A DNA stretch of 64,000 bases from Acaryochloris sp. CCMEE 5410 (GCF_000238775.2 NZ_AFEJ02000003.1:1-64000), one strand, 5' to 3'. Shown: positions 1 through 11,012, counted from the first letter of the stretch. Program-made: numbers and translations. The notes: generated by a model from the sequence alone, not told the origin.

Positions 1-3000
1 CCCCCCTCTGACAGGAATCGAAAAAATTGGTTGAACAGATTACGAAGACTCTTATCAAGGGACTGAGGAGACAGAACACTAAGATGCTGCAATACTCAAC
101 TTAACTAAAAGCTGAGAAAAATCGCCAGGTTTCTCATGGAACGGCCATCCTGGACCCCACCCACCATCAAACTCTCATCTAAATAGCGGCTAAATAACGG
201 AAAGCGTAATAACTGATAAAACAGCCCAGAGAAGGCATAGTTAGTGTTGTCCGTTAAATACAGGTGTTGTTGGCCAGCGATCTCGCCCATTTGAGCAAGT
301 CTTCATTCTCCGGCTTGCGCAGTTCTTGGGCAAATAGGGGAACACATTCTTGGTCATAGTATTGCCAAATACCTAGCTGAGCATCTTCAGCCACTTTCTG
401 GCCTGGGGAATTGGGGAATAGAAAGTAAGCGCCCCTATCATTAACCTAATCTCTTCACGATCAAAGAACTGATTCGAGCGCGGTGAATAGACGGGAATAC
501 CATTGGCCTCTAGGAACTGGGCCAGGGCAACAACTTTGTCATTCTTGACCGACCGGAAAAGAAATGCAACTTGGTTCCAGTCAGTAAGATGCCCTTGATT
601 GCGAAGATGAGATAGAAAGTCCAGCATTCTCGATGCCAGTCTTCTGGTGTGGGACCCGCAACCTTAATCACACAAGGGACATCAGTAAAATCATCATCAC
701 GAGCCTCTATTTGCTTATCAAAGCGAAAAATCCTGGCCATCACACTCCAACCTGATCATTCATCCAGTGTTATAGAACGGACAATATCAGGGTGGAACGA
801 TAATTGGTTTGAGCGTACTGTTCACACTGCCAGGAGAACTATTTTTGACTGCAAGATATGCGAATAGTAGCTCCTCTAAGCGATACAGCCCTTGATCATC
901 ATCCCAACAACGCAGATTCGGCTGATCCCAGCTAAAGATGAGCAATTGCTCTTGAACCGTATGGTATCTTGATATCATCACCATGAGATAGGTAATGGTC
1001 TGACGCAGCTTTGCTAACACCTGCGGATGGCTCTTCAGAGTTTTAAAGCTTCATATTGATAGTTGAAAATCCAGAGCGTTTCTTCATCAGCTGCTGTTGG
1101 TAAAGAGTATAGGCATGGCCCAACGCTTTGATCTCACTATGTTCAGCCTGCACTAGAGTTTGAGATCAAGCGCCTCTTCACTGACTACATTCAGCCATCG
1201 CAAAGTGAGCTGTTCTATCCCAAGTTTTCTGTCTGGAGTCAGGTCAATGATATGTTCAATACCAGTAAATTCTGATAGTGCGAAACACGTTGATAGAGAA
1301 TACTGTGATCAACTGATCCATCACGTGAGTTCCGTTGAGACGAGTAACTCTCGTATTCTTCTAGCCAACGTAAACAGATGAGTGGAAGGTGCCTAATACA
1401 TCTCATTGAGATTGAAGCGATATTCAGCTTCAATAAGCGACTCGCATTCGAGTAGTTAGTTCTTGAGCAGCCTTATCCGTGAACGTGACACAAAAGATTT
1501 CAGGTGCAACCTGCCGATGAGTATCAGGTAACAATGCGTTCAACCAGGGTGAAGGTTTCCCAGAACCAGGCCAGCATAATCAAAGTGGCCCATCCGTTTT
1601 CTGATCGCCTCAAGTTGTCGAGGATTCGCTTGACTAGAAAATACGATTTCTGTACAGCCTCAACCATATTACCCCTTGCACTCAGATTCAGCTATTTTGA
1701 ACTATTTATTTACTTCAAAAGCTTGGACACAAATACACAGCTATTCGCCACAAATAGATTATTCACTCTATTTTATCTATTCAGTCAGAAGTACTCATAG
1801 AGGCTTCAGCCTCTGATGGCTCTGAAGTTTATAGCTTTGGGAATGCATCCAGAAAGCGGCTTGGTGATTTCGGATATCCGCGATCGCAACTTGGTAGCCG
1901 GAGAGATACAACGCCTTCTTAGCTTCGTCATTGCCACATAGAAGGCACGCTTTTCTTCCTCTAATTTGGCCCTTTAAATTTCGAAATCGGGGAACTCTCC
2001 TTCTACTGCTCAGCAATGAAACGGTATCAAATTCCAGCCCTTTAGATTGATGCACTGTATGATCGGACCAAATTATCCTCTTCAGACATCATGTCAACAT
2101 TAGTGGAGCAGGCCGAAAGCACCAATAACTCTCTCAAGGCTGTCTCAGAATCAAGAGTGATTGGATCGTGATCGCGAAAGAATTTCACTAACTTCCATAA
2201 ATTTACGATTCGGTGAGGTTCTCGCTGATAATACGCATCTATCCAGCCTCCCTAATGATTTGTCGTAGAATTCAGGAGGGCGAGTGACCGACAATGCACT
2301 TTTCCATCGATTCATGTCTAAGGCCAAGTCATCAAACAAAGGCGCATAGGCTTGAACAACTTGGCAACGTTCTGCAATATCATGCTGCACCAAGGGAATC
2401 AACGAACGAGTAATCGGTTGTAGTTTTCGTATCTTCAAGCGCACTATGAGCCGCCTTTTTGCAGCTCAAAAACTTCGCTAAGGTTTCTAACTTGAAATTT
2501 CTTGTTCCTTTAACAAACCGTCGGCAATCTCGCAGGTGTCAGCATACGGAGGGATAGGAATATCAATATCCAAACGTCGAGCATGAGACCTCAACATTTT
2601 GATATCGAAGCCGACATTATGTCCCACCCACACAGCATCTTGTGCAAAGTCGATAAATCTTCGAACACAACCACTGCGGAACGTCCTTTAAGCGCTAGTC
2701 CTGCTCACTAATGCCATGGATGCGCTCTGATTCTCTATGGGTACTGTATTTTGAGGTAAGCATGAAACACTGTGGCGAAGACTGGCCATTCTCCAACTTA
2801 ATGCAGCTAACTCAATCACCTCATCACTACTAGCCAACAATCCTGTCGTCTCAACATCAAAGACGATAACTGTGCCAGAGGACCATGCCTTCATAACGGC
2901 GCAAATGGGTCTCCATCCTGCAACGTATGACATTGGATAAATCCGTGAGTCTCAAGCCACAAGAGCTGCCAGACGCAATAATTTTGCCCACGGTTGCCGA

Positions 3001-4250
3001 TCCAACCTTCTCGACAAGCGAAGTAATATTCGTCGCAAACTACCAGTATCAATGGGTTGCTTAGGAGTTTTAGATATGAGATCGCATCTTTCACTTCCTG
3101 ACGTCGGAAAATGCAATTCCTCAACCGTGACGCAAGCACCTGTGCTTGGCTAAGACACCTAACACGGCACTCGCTCTTCTATGGGTACGGGCAAGGACTG
3201 CAACTCGGTAATAGGCGAAGTCAGGATCTACAGCGGCTAAGTCCTGAATTCTCTGGGCAATCCATTGGCCCTCGTCTCTTTCTGTATAGCCTTCATAAAC
3301 CTGAATTGGGTACCTAACGGGCGATCTTGGCAGGTTGAGAATGCGTATAACGCTGCAAGAAACAGTCAGCAAAAGCGGAGGCAGCATTAACCAGGATCTG
3401 CGTTGCCCGGTAGTTTTCGTCAAATGATAGGTTGAGGGAGAAGCAACTCTCAAGGACTCCTTTAACTTGATGGGTTCAGATCCTCGCCACTCATAGATGG
3501 TTGATCCAAATCGCCAATCATGGCCAGATTTCTCGAATGTTGGCCAGCATCCATATCACTTCATACTCCGACCAATGAGTATCCTGAACTTCATCGACTT
3601 GAATGAACTCAAACACTTACACCATCGCTCTCTAGCTTCAGGTTCACAGACCAACAGGGCACGCACGTAGTAGACTAATCATCAAATCATCGCCTGCCGT
3701 TGTTGCAATTCATACTGATATTGGCAGGCAATTTTAAAGCCTTTTTCAGTCATCCTCTCATCAATAAGACTCGTAATCCTGAGGCCGTTCTAAGAGCGCT
3801 CCATATTCTCCAGAGGTAAGCTCAGTTTACAGGCTTGGATTTCTGAGTGAGTGGGGAGAGTCTTTACTATCTGAATTCCTGATAGTTCTTTGAGTAGATC
3901 TAATGAATCTTGCTCATCATAAATAACGAATTCCTGGCTTAAACCTATTTTGATGCTTCTTGACGAAGATATGAGCACATAATCCATGAAAGGTTTTGAC
4001 CGTCAATTGGTTCAGTTGATCACAAGCTTTGAGACCATCTTGCATTTGCTGCGCTGCACGGTTTGTAAAAGTCAGGCACAGCAATGTTGGGATGCACTCC
4101 CATTCGGATAGCCTGATCGACTCGTGCTGCTAAACAGAAGTTTTCCCAGTTCCCGCTGGAGCTAAAACTAAACCGGACCATTTGTATGGCCAATAATTTT
4201 TGCTGTTGGGAATTAGGAAAACTCTAGCACTAGCAATCAAGATACGTCAC
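1..4250 (-). pseudogene. Broken UvrD/Rep-type helicase with embedded DnaQ-like 3'-5' exonuclease
   Basis: The minus strand carries pieces of one long protein in several frames. Near 4130-4200 is a degraded Walker A region (GPV...LAPAGTGKT after repairing single-base gaps). At 3790-3987 is an N-terminal lobe fragment (EFVIYDEQDSLDLLKEL). At 3121-3453 comes the segment VPIQVYEGYTERDEGQWIA, and at 2891-3139 the RRQEVKDAISYLKLL motif typical of UvrD. At 2688-2933 is a DEDD exonuclease start (VFDVETTG). The late helicase motif MHQSKGLEFDTV is at 1795-2055, and C-terminal pieces lie at 373-627 and 105-290. Such helicase/exonuclease fusions are known on bacterial plasmids. Many single-base indels and stops make it non-functional as read, or poorly sequenced. 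The left end may run out of the window. Confidence 0.75.
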
Positions 4251-4489
4251 CACACAGGCTATTTCTTCCAAAGGATTCCCTCTAAATTACTTATCAACAA
4301 CTTATTCCATCGAAAAAGTGAAAGAAAGAATAAGTTAATATCTTCCTCAAAAACAAATATTATGTTGCAGTCTTAATGGTCTCCCAAGGATCACTATGGC
4401 CCTAAGTGGTTAATCAAGATGAACACAAAGACTATCTACACCTTCCTACTTCCACAGCTCATAGTGCTAATTGCTAGTACGTTATAGCT
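4251..4489. other. Spacer between divergent ruined genes
   Basis: About 240 bases, AT-rich, between the broken helicase (minus) and the broken recombinase (plus). No open frame or clear promoter stands out. Both flanking genes would be transcribed away from it, so their promoters should lie here. Confidence 0.4.
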
Positions 4490-6400
4490 ATGCGTTTATG
4501 GCTTGAAAAGATCTACAACACTACGTTTTTCCTGCGATCGCATCCCTACAGGACACACCAAAGGACCATGAAATAGCTGACCATTGGACAGCCTGGATGA
4601 AACAGCAATGGAAAACCCATGGGTTGGAAACCTTGAATCAGCAAAAGAATCTGATGGTCGAGGTCCGACAAGCTCTAAAGGAAGAGCTTGCAGAGAATCA
4701 CGTCATTTTGAGCATATGCGCTTCACCACTGACGAGTGGACGGAGATCAACCTTCAGGCAGGCTCTCAACCTCGTGAAGGCAGCATCCATCTCATCACCA
4801 ATCCTGATGCCATCGTTGCTAAGGCATCACAACTGCTCAAGAGCTGCCAATGGGCAAATATCATCGCGGGACTTACAGTCATTACAGGCCGCAGATGCGC
4901 CGAACTGCTCAAAACAGCCACCTTTTCTTACCAATCTCCTTTCAGTCTTTGGTTTACAGGGACACCAAAACTTCATCCAACTAAACCTCATCCTGCTTTC
5001 GAGTTGCCGACTCTGTACCTGCTGAACAGGTCATGGACTCAATTACACAGATCCGAGATCTGTTAGATACAAAGTTTATGGATAACCGGGAGATCAATCG
5101 TCATTATGGAAATGATGTTGCTCTAGCTTGCGATCTCAATTTCGCCGATCTCATCGATTACCAATCAGTAGAGGGAAACTTATACACCCAGCTCTCCAGA
5201 ACCATCTATGCTCGCATTGCAACCCATTGGTATGCCCCTCCCAAATTCTAGACATTGACTTTATGGCCGCCATTCAGGGACACTTCATCATCCTGCAAAC
5301 GAAAGACGTGGAAACGAAGAAATCCCTCGCTAAGAAGCGGCATTATTTTGATTACTTCATTGGCAATGAAATAGGCAAAATCAATAGACAACAAGGGATT
5401 CGTTTGCACGATCCAAATGTAAGTGTGCTAGTAGGCTTACACCCGGATGATGGACCTCCACCCAATCACTCCCGAGTGACCAAGCATCAGATTTTCCAGA
5501 TCTAGAACAAAGGATCGAACCGTCTCCGAACCTCCAAGCAGCCATCCAACACTTCCTTTCTGCACTTGCAACGCTTGAAACTCCTGAAGATATCAGAGAA
5601 TTAGTCAAAGGCGAGATTTCAAATTCAAGCATTACTCTGATTTTTTGGCGTTTATCAAGTGCCATTCAAGCAGCAGTCCACTCTGGTGATTTACCTCTAA
5701 TTGACAGTAAGACTGCATCCTGGAAGCGTTACACCAAAGAAGGATAAGTTACGAGGAACGACAACATTATGCCTTGGTCTTTTTAACGAACCCAGACATA
5801 CCTATTGCAACGCCATCTCCACCTCATCCGGTTTCAACTCCACCTCTAAAAAGCCACACTACACCCACCACCGCGAATCAGAGCTTAGACACCATTTCCC
5901 ATACTCTCTCTGAGTTATGTCAGACTTTGCTCCAACCACAACAGTCTCATGACAATATCGTGCCCAGCCCCTTAGAGCAGAAATAGATACCTTAATCGCT
6001 GCTCTCACTCAGCTATGTCTCGTTTTGCTTCAGCAACAGCAAATTTCTAAGCGCGTATCCAGCCCTTCACCGCCACAAGTTGCACCCCCTATCAAAAGCG
6101 AGGCAGGGGGCGTCTAGATCCCGAAGAAGCAAACGCCAAGATTCACCGCGCCATAGATGCCATTATGGCCTTCAACAACACTCCCAACCGGTCTCATGAG
6201 GAAATGTGGCGCATTGGGATTTCTTCACTTAAAAGGCTGACTCATTCGTCACAATCTGTCATTCAAAGAGTACATAAGCAAAGGGAAAAAGATATTGATG
6301 CCCATCATGAGAAGCATAATTTAGGAAAGTACCATAATCTCCCCATGGACATGCAGGCATAATGATCGATGAGGTTATCAAAGCTCCTGTGAATTCATAA
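4490..6400 (+). pseudogene. Ruined telomere-resolvase (protelomerase)-like recombinase
   Basis: The plus strand holds consecutive pieces of one protein of about 600 residues in at least four frames. They run from ATG 4490 (MRLWLEKIYNTTFF) through DHEIADHWTAWMKQQWKTHG, HMRFTTDEWTEIN, ANIIAGLTVITGRRCAELLK, MDSITQIRDLLDTKFMDN and HYFDYFIGNEIGKINRQQGI to SHEEMWRIGISSLKRLT and HHEKHNLGKYHN. The ITGRR..ELL segment resembles the first catalytic arginine region of tyrosine recombinases. The overall layout recalls the Telomere_res (ResT/TelK) family, which I recall having homologues on cyanobacterial plasmids. That assignment is from memory of the family, not an alignment. A proline-rich linker lies near 5790-5900. 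Single-base indels break it throughout; another plasmid recombinase or replication protein is possible. Confidence 0.5.
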
Positions 6401-6554
6401 ACAGAGGGCAAAGAGCACCTAATGTTTATCTCCAATACCCTCCAGACCTCTAGTACGTTGTTGAGGGCAGATGCGATCTCAGTGAAGCCTCCCATGCTCT
6501 CCACCCCTCATGTCGTAAGGTGGCTTCAGAACCATCATTTCTGGAGCAGCATTC

Positions 6555-6866
6555 ATGGCGACAGATATCCCCAAACCGACCGAAGTCATTCAGCAGATGA
6601 TTGATTTACGGATTCAACTCGCCGAACTAGAAGACCAAATCGAAGCCCTCAAACCGGCTTTCTTTGCAGCCTGTGCAACACAAGGAGACGACAAGTTTGA
6701 GCAAGAAGGGGCAATTATCGCGCGACGACTCACACCTGGCAAATGGATATATCCTAACCACATCACTGTCCAAGAGAGACAGCTCAAAATTCTCAAGGAA
6801 GAGTTTCGGCAAACCCACGAACCCACAGCAGGCAGGGAGATTATTTGGAGCATCAAATTCCTCTAG
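6555..6866 (+). CDS. Small conserved plasmid protein, unknown function
   Basis: An uninterrupted 103-residue frame in otherwise degraded DNA. The N-terminal 35 residues look helical and could form a coiled coil (EVIQQMIDLRIQLAELEDQI); the rest is mixed charged with no cysteine motif beyond a lone CAT. No signal peptide or membrane segment is visible. It follows the ruined recombinase on the same strand and precedes a Phd-type antitoxin. I do not recognise a function. Confidence 0.5.
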   Translation: MATDIPKPTEVIQQMIDLRIQLAELEDQIEALKPAFFAACATQGDDKFEQEGAIIARRLTPGKWIYPNHITVQERQLKILKEEFRQTHEPTAGREIIWSIKFL

Positions 6867-6917
6867 AACCTCCCTTTGATCTATGCGTTTTATCCAATAA
6901 CACTGGAACCAATTGAT

Positions 6918-7179
6918 ATGCCAGACGCCACAATCCTATCCATCACTGAAGCAAGCCAAACGCTCTCCGATCTCGTCGATCAAGTGAACGAGTCTCATGA
7001 ACCGATTATGATCGCAAGCGCGCAAGGCAATGCCGTTTTAGTCAGTGAACAGATTTGGAACGCATTGCAAGAACCCTCTATCTCAACTCCATTCCAGGGG
7101 TGTGGGATTCTATTGAAGTGGGCATCCAGACTCCCTTAAAGACTGCTCCGATACTTTAGCTTGGGCAGATCAATATTGA
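6918..7179 (+). pseudogene. Phd/YefM-type antitoxin, frameshifted
   Basis: The first 55 residues read cleanly from ATG 6918 (ATILSITEASQTLSDLVDQV, then SHEPIMIASAQGNAVLVSE). This is the DNA-binding and dimerisation core of Phd/YefM antitoxins. The family's usual C-terminus (ETLYLNSIPGVWDSIEVG and on to AWADQY) is recovered only after restoring one base near 7070 and one near 7137, both in short A runs. In intact systems it neutralises a RelE/YoeB-like RNase and autoregulates. No toxin frame follows; instead the convergent tniQ end lies 15 bases away. It is an orphan or remnant antitoxin, either way likely inactive as read. Confidence 0.7.
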
Positions 7180-7194
7180 ACGTCGCTGGGCCAA

Positions 7195-7714
7195 TCAAGG
7201 CGATTTTGCCGCTACCGGTAGCTGATCAGAAGCCATTTCTGCAAACGGTAAATGACAGTATTCACACTCACCAACCTGCCAATGCACTGGCAATTGGAAA
7301 GCGTTCCACATCGGGGACAAGCAGACAACAGTTGACGTTGATGACGATCGCAATGCGATATTTCAGCCATTTGCCAAGTCAATTGATGGGATGGAATTTC
7401 GGCATAACATAGCGCACAAAGGCGGGTCTGAAATAAAGCTGGGTCTCCTCTGAAACAGCATTAGGCACAGCCGAGCTACTTCCACCCCGTCAAATCAGAC
7501 AGGATATTGAGCGCAGCAGCATTCGGTATTCGACGACGAGAAGGCGTTTCCCAATAGGCAACCATATAGGATCTAAGTCTCAGCATGGTAGACAGGTGAC
7601 CACTACTCAGACAATTGGCTCGACGAAAGCGGCCCAAAAATGTCCAAAGCTTTCGTCTGGATAGGGTTGAACCTGAAACATCCAAGGTTGTAATGAGGCA
7701 ATCGATGGGGGCAT
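7195..7714 (-). pseudogene. tniQ: Short TniQ of type V-K CAST family, frameshifted
   Basis: TniQ links the target-selection complex to the TnsC filament in Tn7-like transposons. Reading minus from ATG 7714 gives PYPDESFGHFLGRFRRANCL in two frames, then WETPSRRRIPNAAALNILSD and LTGVEVARLCLMLF. It continues with LCALCYAEIPSHQLTWQ, HCDRHQRQLLSACPRCGTP and ECEYCHLPFAEMA, ending at 7195. The order, the length of about 172 residues and the two CxxC-type zinc ribbons match the small TniQ of Cas12k transposons closely (FLGRFRRAN and CPxC..PFAEMA are shared). Two or three single-base indels (near 7657, 7488 and 7288) interrupt it. It follows tnsC directly on the same strand, overlapping slightly. Confidence 0.85.
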
Positions 7715-7739
7715 CACACTCGAACCACAGCGAAGGCCA

Positions 7740-8582
7740 TCATAATGAACAGGATTTGACCACTTGCCTCAGGAGGCTATATTCAATGCGAGTTCGCCCC
7801 ATCAGTAAAGTTTGAATGGCTGCTTCTCGGAGAATTTGATCTAAGAGCCCTATATATCCTTGGGTTTTCTGAAGGAGCAGATCTTGAGCTTTAGCACTGG
7901 TGAGTTTTGAGGGTTCAGGTAGTTGCAGGATATGCTCTTCCAAAGGGCCGTGGTCTCTCGTAACTCTTCTGAATTTAGACGAGGCATATGATAGGTCAAC
8001 AGAAATCGATATTTAACTTGCTCATCCCAGCTCAGTACAGCATTAAGACGATCGGTTCCCACTAACACAACTGATATTTCCAACTTGTCGGAAATATCAC
8101 GGGCCTCAGATATGGCCCGTTCTGTCAGACGTTGCGCTTCATCCAGAATCAGCATCTCAACACCACAGTTGGAGAGAACGTTATACAGCCGTTCTCGTAA
8201 TTCTGGAATCCGGCCCCTGTTGCCCGATATTGGAGGAGTTGCAACAGACCTGTAAAAAGCCACTCACTGACAAGTTTTCTGGACAATGCCAATAGGCGAC
8301 TGGAATGATGGGCGCATAGCCTGGGTTCTGCGTGACGGTATGTTTCAAGTGGTAGGTATCACAGCTAATCGTTTTTCCCGTTCGTGATTCTCCAACCACT
8401 CGGCAGGATTGACGGGTCAAACGCTTGGCATCTAGCCAGGTATGAAATCGCGTCATCTGAGGCAGCTCAAGAATACGGCGTTTACCTAATTGCCTAATTT
8501 GCTCTTCCACATCGATGGGTTCAGCTTGCTCTTCGATAGGGAGCGCTTTAGTGGACGACTCATTCAGATGCTCTGATGCCAT
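7740..8582 (-). pseudogene. tnsC: TnsC-type AAA+ transposition regulator, V-K CAST family, frameshifted
   Basis: AAA+ ATPase that forms filaments on target DNA and recruits the transposase. From ATG 8582 the frame gives LDAKRLTRQSCRVVGESRTG followed by KT (Walker A). Restored downstream frames give LSNCGVEMLILDEAQRLTE (Walker B), ISVVLVGTDRLNAVLSWDEQ (sensor 1) and GYIGLLDQILREAAIQTLL. These match TnsC of Cas12k transposons segment by segment. Indels near 8255, 8215 and 7940, two of them in short homopolymers, split it into four reading pieces. Total length would be about 280 residues, normal for the family. Start codon lies 28 bases after the repaired tnsB stop. Confidence 0.85.
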
Positions 8583-8610
8583 AGGGGGTCACTCCATATG
8601 TTCAGTGGAC

Positions 8611-10277
8611 TTAGAGGCCATGTTCCCGACGTAGTGTGTCGTAGTCATACACCTGAATCTTAGGCAATGGCTGGGTAACAACGGGTTCATCAGGCGCTTC
8701 CTCTTCATTTTCGGTCGATGGTTGAGGGAGCAGGTCAGGTTGCTCTTCAGGCATGGGGAAAGGTTGCTCTAGCAAGTTGTCGATAAACTGGGTGCGATCT
8801 CGTACCTCAGCTAAGACGGATTTATTGGTGACTTCTTCTGAGGCTTGGCGCAGACGACGACTGATAGCTTTCGCTTCGGATAAGACAGACGCTCCGTTTC
8901 TAAGTTTTGAGCGCGGGCTCGGGTCAGAAAAACGTCTCTGGGGCCTTCTTGCCGATAAATCAGCAAGCTGGTGATATCACGCGGGTCATAACGAAGAACG
9001 ACTTGTTGTCCGGCATAGCCTGCTAGATATTCACCTCGATAAATAAGGTTGGAGAAGCGAATATACCCACCTCGATAGACTCGGCGACGATCCTGACGCA
9101 TCAAGAGAAGGTCTAAGTCTCGCTCTTCAATCAACGGGGGTTGGGCAATACGGCCTTCTTCCCAACGGGCTAAACGACTTTGTTTACCTAGACGCGGATC
9201 TGGGAGTTGGTTATACCGATCCACGATGTAGCGCACGAGTAAACGCTCTAGTTGATGGAGGGTCAGACGGGCTTCACTTTCAGCCCGTTTGCGGTGGTTC
9301 TTGAGGCAATTAGTGGTGTAGCCGGGAAGGGTTGAGAAAAACTCACTATTTAAGGTGCCAAAAGGCCGCTCAACGATCCCGCCATCTGAGGGTTTCCGAC
9401 GTAAACATAAAACGATGCCTAAGCTGGCAGCGACTTGATCAATATGATGGGACGTAAAGTCACTGCCGCCATCGGTATAGAGGTATTGGGGGACGCCATA
9501 GGTGCCCCAGAGGTTCATTAGCTCATACTCAGCTCCGTACTGCTTGGGTAAGATGGCGTGGCGCAGGGCCAAGCAGGTGACGGCGGCACTAGGGTAGGAC
9601 AGACCTAAGTGAATGCCCATGATGCACCGGGAATAGGTATCAACAATGGTAGTCAGGGTGGGACGACCCAGGATATCACCTTGCTGATCCACAACTAGGA
9701 TGTCGGCAGGGGTATGGTCGCATTGCCACACCTGATTGCTATATTCGATGTTCAGCTCTATCCCTTTACGAGTGGTGAGCTTTAAGGTTTCTCCATTCCA
9801 ACCAATCGCTCGACGTTTCTTCTTGAGCGATCGTGACTTCACTTCTGGCTCTAGAATACGGTAGACAGTAGCTCGACTGGGATATTCCGACTGACCGAGT
9901 TTTGCAGCCCTACTTTGCACAAGATTAGCAATTTGAGCAGGAGCTGTATGACGCATCCCACGGTTTCCTTTACGGTAGGTTTGCACAATAAACTGATGCC
10001 AATCTTCACTCACTTTGAGTTGCCCTTGATCTGAACGAGACTGACGAATGATTCCTTCTATACCTTGCTCACGGAATTGGTGTATCAGGCGACGCAGACT
10101 ACGATCACTGAGGCTTAACTCTTGAGCGGCCTTTTTTCGCTCTTGGACATATCTCTTGCACCCTTCGTAACTCTTTAACCGTTGCAATACCTCTAGACGG
10201 CGCTGCAAGTGATACGGAAGCGGTTCTGTATTGTTCAGAATCTTCTGTTCTACCCCGTCAGCTAATCCTTCTGACAA
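8611..10277 (-). pseudogene. tnsB: TnsB-type DDE transposase, V-K CAST family, one frameshift
   Basis: The transposase that binds the element ends and joins them to target DNA. A 488-residue frame from a TTG at 10277 contains winged-helix regions (RSLRRLIHQFREQGIEGII) and the retroviral-integrase-fold core. The DDE residues lie in WQCDHT, LYTDGGSDF and GGIVERPF. The C-terminal part (YRGEYLAGYAGQ, DPRDITSLLIYRQ) resembles the TnsB of Cas12k transposons strongly. One base missing near 8884 (LSLSEAKAISRRLR restored) shifts the frame. The shifted frame continues for another 90 residues to a TAA at 8611, ending VYDYDTLREHGL, the tail expected to contact TnsC. The upstream DNA at 10369-10712 carries its putative binding sites. 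Confidence 0.9.
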
Positions 10278-10368
10278 AGGAGTCTCCGATGTTTGTTCTA
10301 TAGTTGGTAAAAGTCAGACACGTCGCACTAAACCACTGACAATTTTCAAACATTTTTAGCCCGAGCAC

Positions 10369-10712
10369 GTCTCACGCTATTTGTCCGAAACTCATTTTAA
10401 GACTACGAGACAAAAGCGGTGAAACCTTCATCGAAAAAGAAATAGATGCAGCTCAGACAAAGTATAAAACGTCTCACGCTATTTGTCCGAAATAGTTAAG
10501 CAAAGTGTCTCACGCTATTTGTCCACAATTCCTATAGCCTTTACCCAGAAATAAATACAGCAAAGTAAAGCTTGATTAAAGAAGAATACTTTTGATAAGA
10601 AATGAACAGATCAATCAATTAAAGATGTCGCTGTAATGCTTACTGTAAAATCTTTTAGCTATATCTGGACAAATAGCGTGAGACGATAGGACAAATAGCG
10701 TGAGACATGACA
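10369..10712 (-). mobile_element. tnsB-proximal transposon end with five 18-bp repeats
   Basis: Five perfect copies of GTCTCACGCTATTTGTCC lie here: plus orientation at 10369-10386, 10471-10488 and 10507-10524, minus orientation at 10667-10684 and 10689-10706. The last two are 22 bases apart. Read inward on the minus strand the element begins TGTCATGTCTCACG at 10712, and TGT...ACA termini are the rule in Tn7-like elements. The following five bases (ctgat, 10713-10717) would be a target duplication if the other end were found. Position, sequence and repetition fit TnsB binding sites in the left end of a V-K-type element. Confidence 0.85.
10525..10666. other. AT-rich interior of transposon end
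   Basis: The stretch between the third and fourth 18-bp repeat has no open frame. It probably is only the spacer of the transposon end. Confidence 0.4.
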
Positions 10713-10983
10713 CTGATACTATTTTATATCACACCTATGAACTTACACCTAAAAATCATATAAGCGATCGCAGATCTACTCTGTGTGACGCAGGATCTCG
10801 GATCGGATCGTGTGATCACAGCGCTCATTCAAAAATCTTCCCCTGTGTTATCGCCTGTGCTCCTTACTGTGTATAGCTTATAGACTTTGTAAAGTTGCGC
10901 TACAATTTCCAATTCTACCCTTGCCTCTTTCTTATACCTATATGCTTCTCGTACCTATTTATTAATTCTCATATCTTAAATAC

Positions 10984-11012
10984 TTGACTTTAGGTGTGAA
11001 TATTGCTATATT
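10984..11012 (+). promoter_or_regulatory. Sigma-70-like promoter
   Basis: TTGACT at 10984-10989 and TATATT at 11007-11012 are separated by 17 bases. This is a near-consensus housekeeping promoter at the head of the rightward small-gene region, just outside the transposon end at 10712. It probably drives the plus-strand plasmid genes that follow. Confidence 0.5.

Noticed and set aside
1-7194. Possible cas12k, tracrRNA or CRISPR array belonging to the transposon
   Set aside because: No RuvC-like large protein, no regularly spaced repeats and no tracr-like structure were seen; the minus strand here is a helicase/exonuclease ruin.
7198-7475. YoeB/RelE toxin after the Phd antitoxin
   Set aside because: The plus frames here are only shadows; the minus strand codes the second half of TniQ.
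7615-7815. Plus-strand open frame of 66 residues
   Set aside because: It is antisense to tniQ/tnsC and has no coding character of its own.
8215-8890. Programmed frameshifting or phase variation in tnsB/tnsC
   Set aside because: Runs are short, there are several indels per gene and no slippery site plus pseudoknot was seen; decay or read error is simpler.
10369-10706. CRISPR repeats
   Set aside because: The 18-mers occur in both orientations with irregular spacing, and they are adjacent to tnsB; they fit transposase sites.
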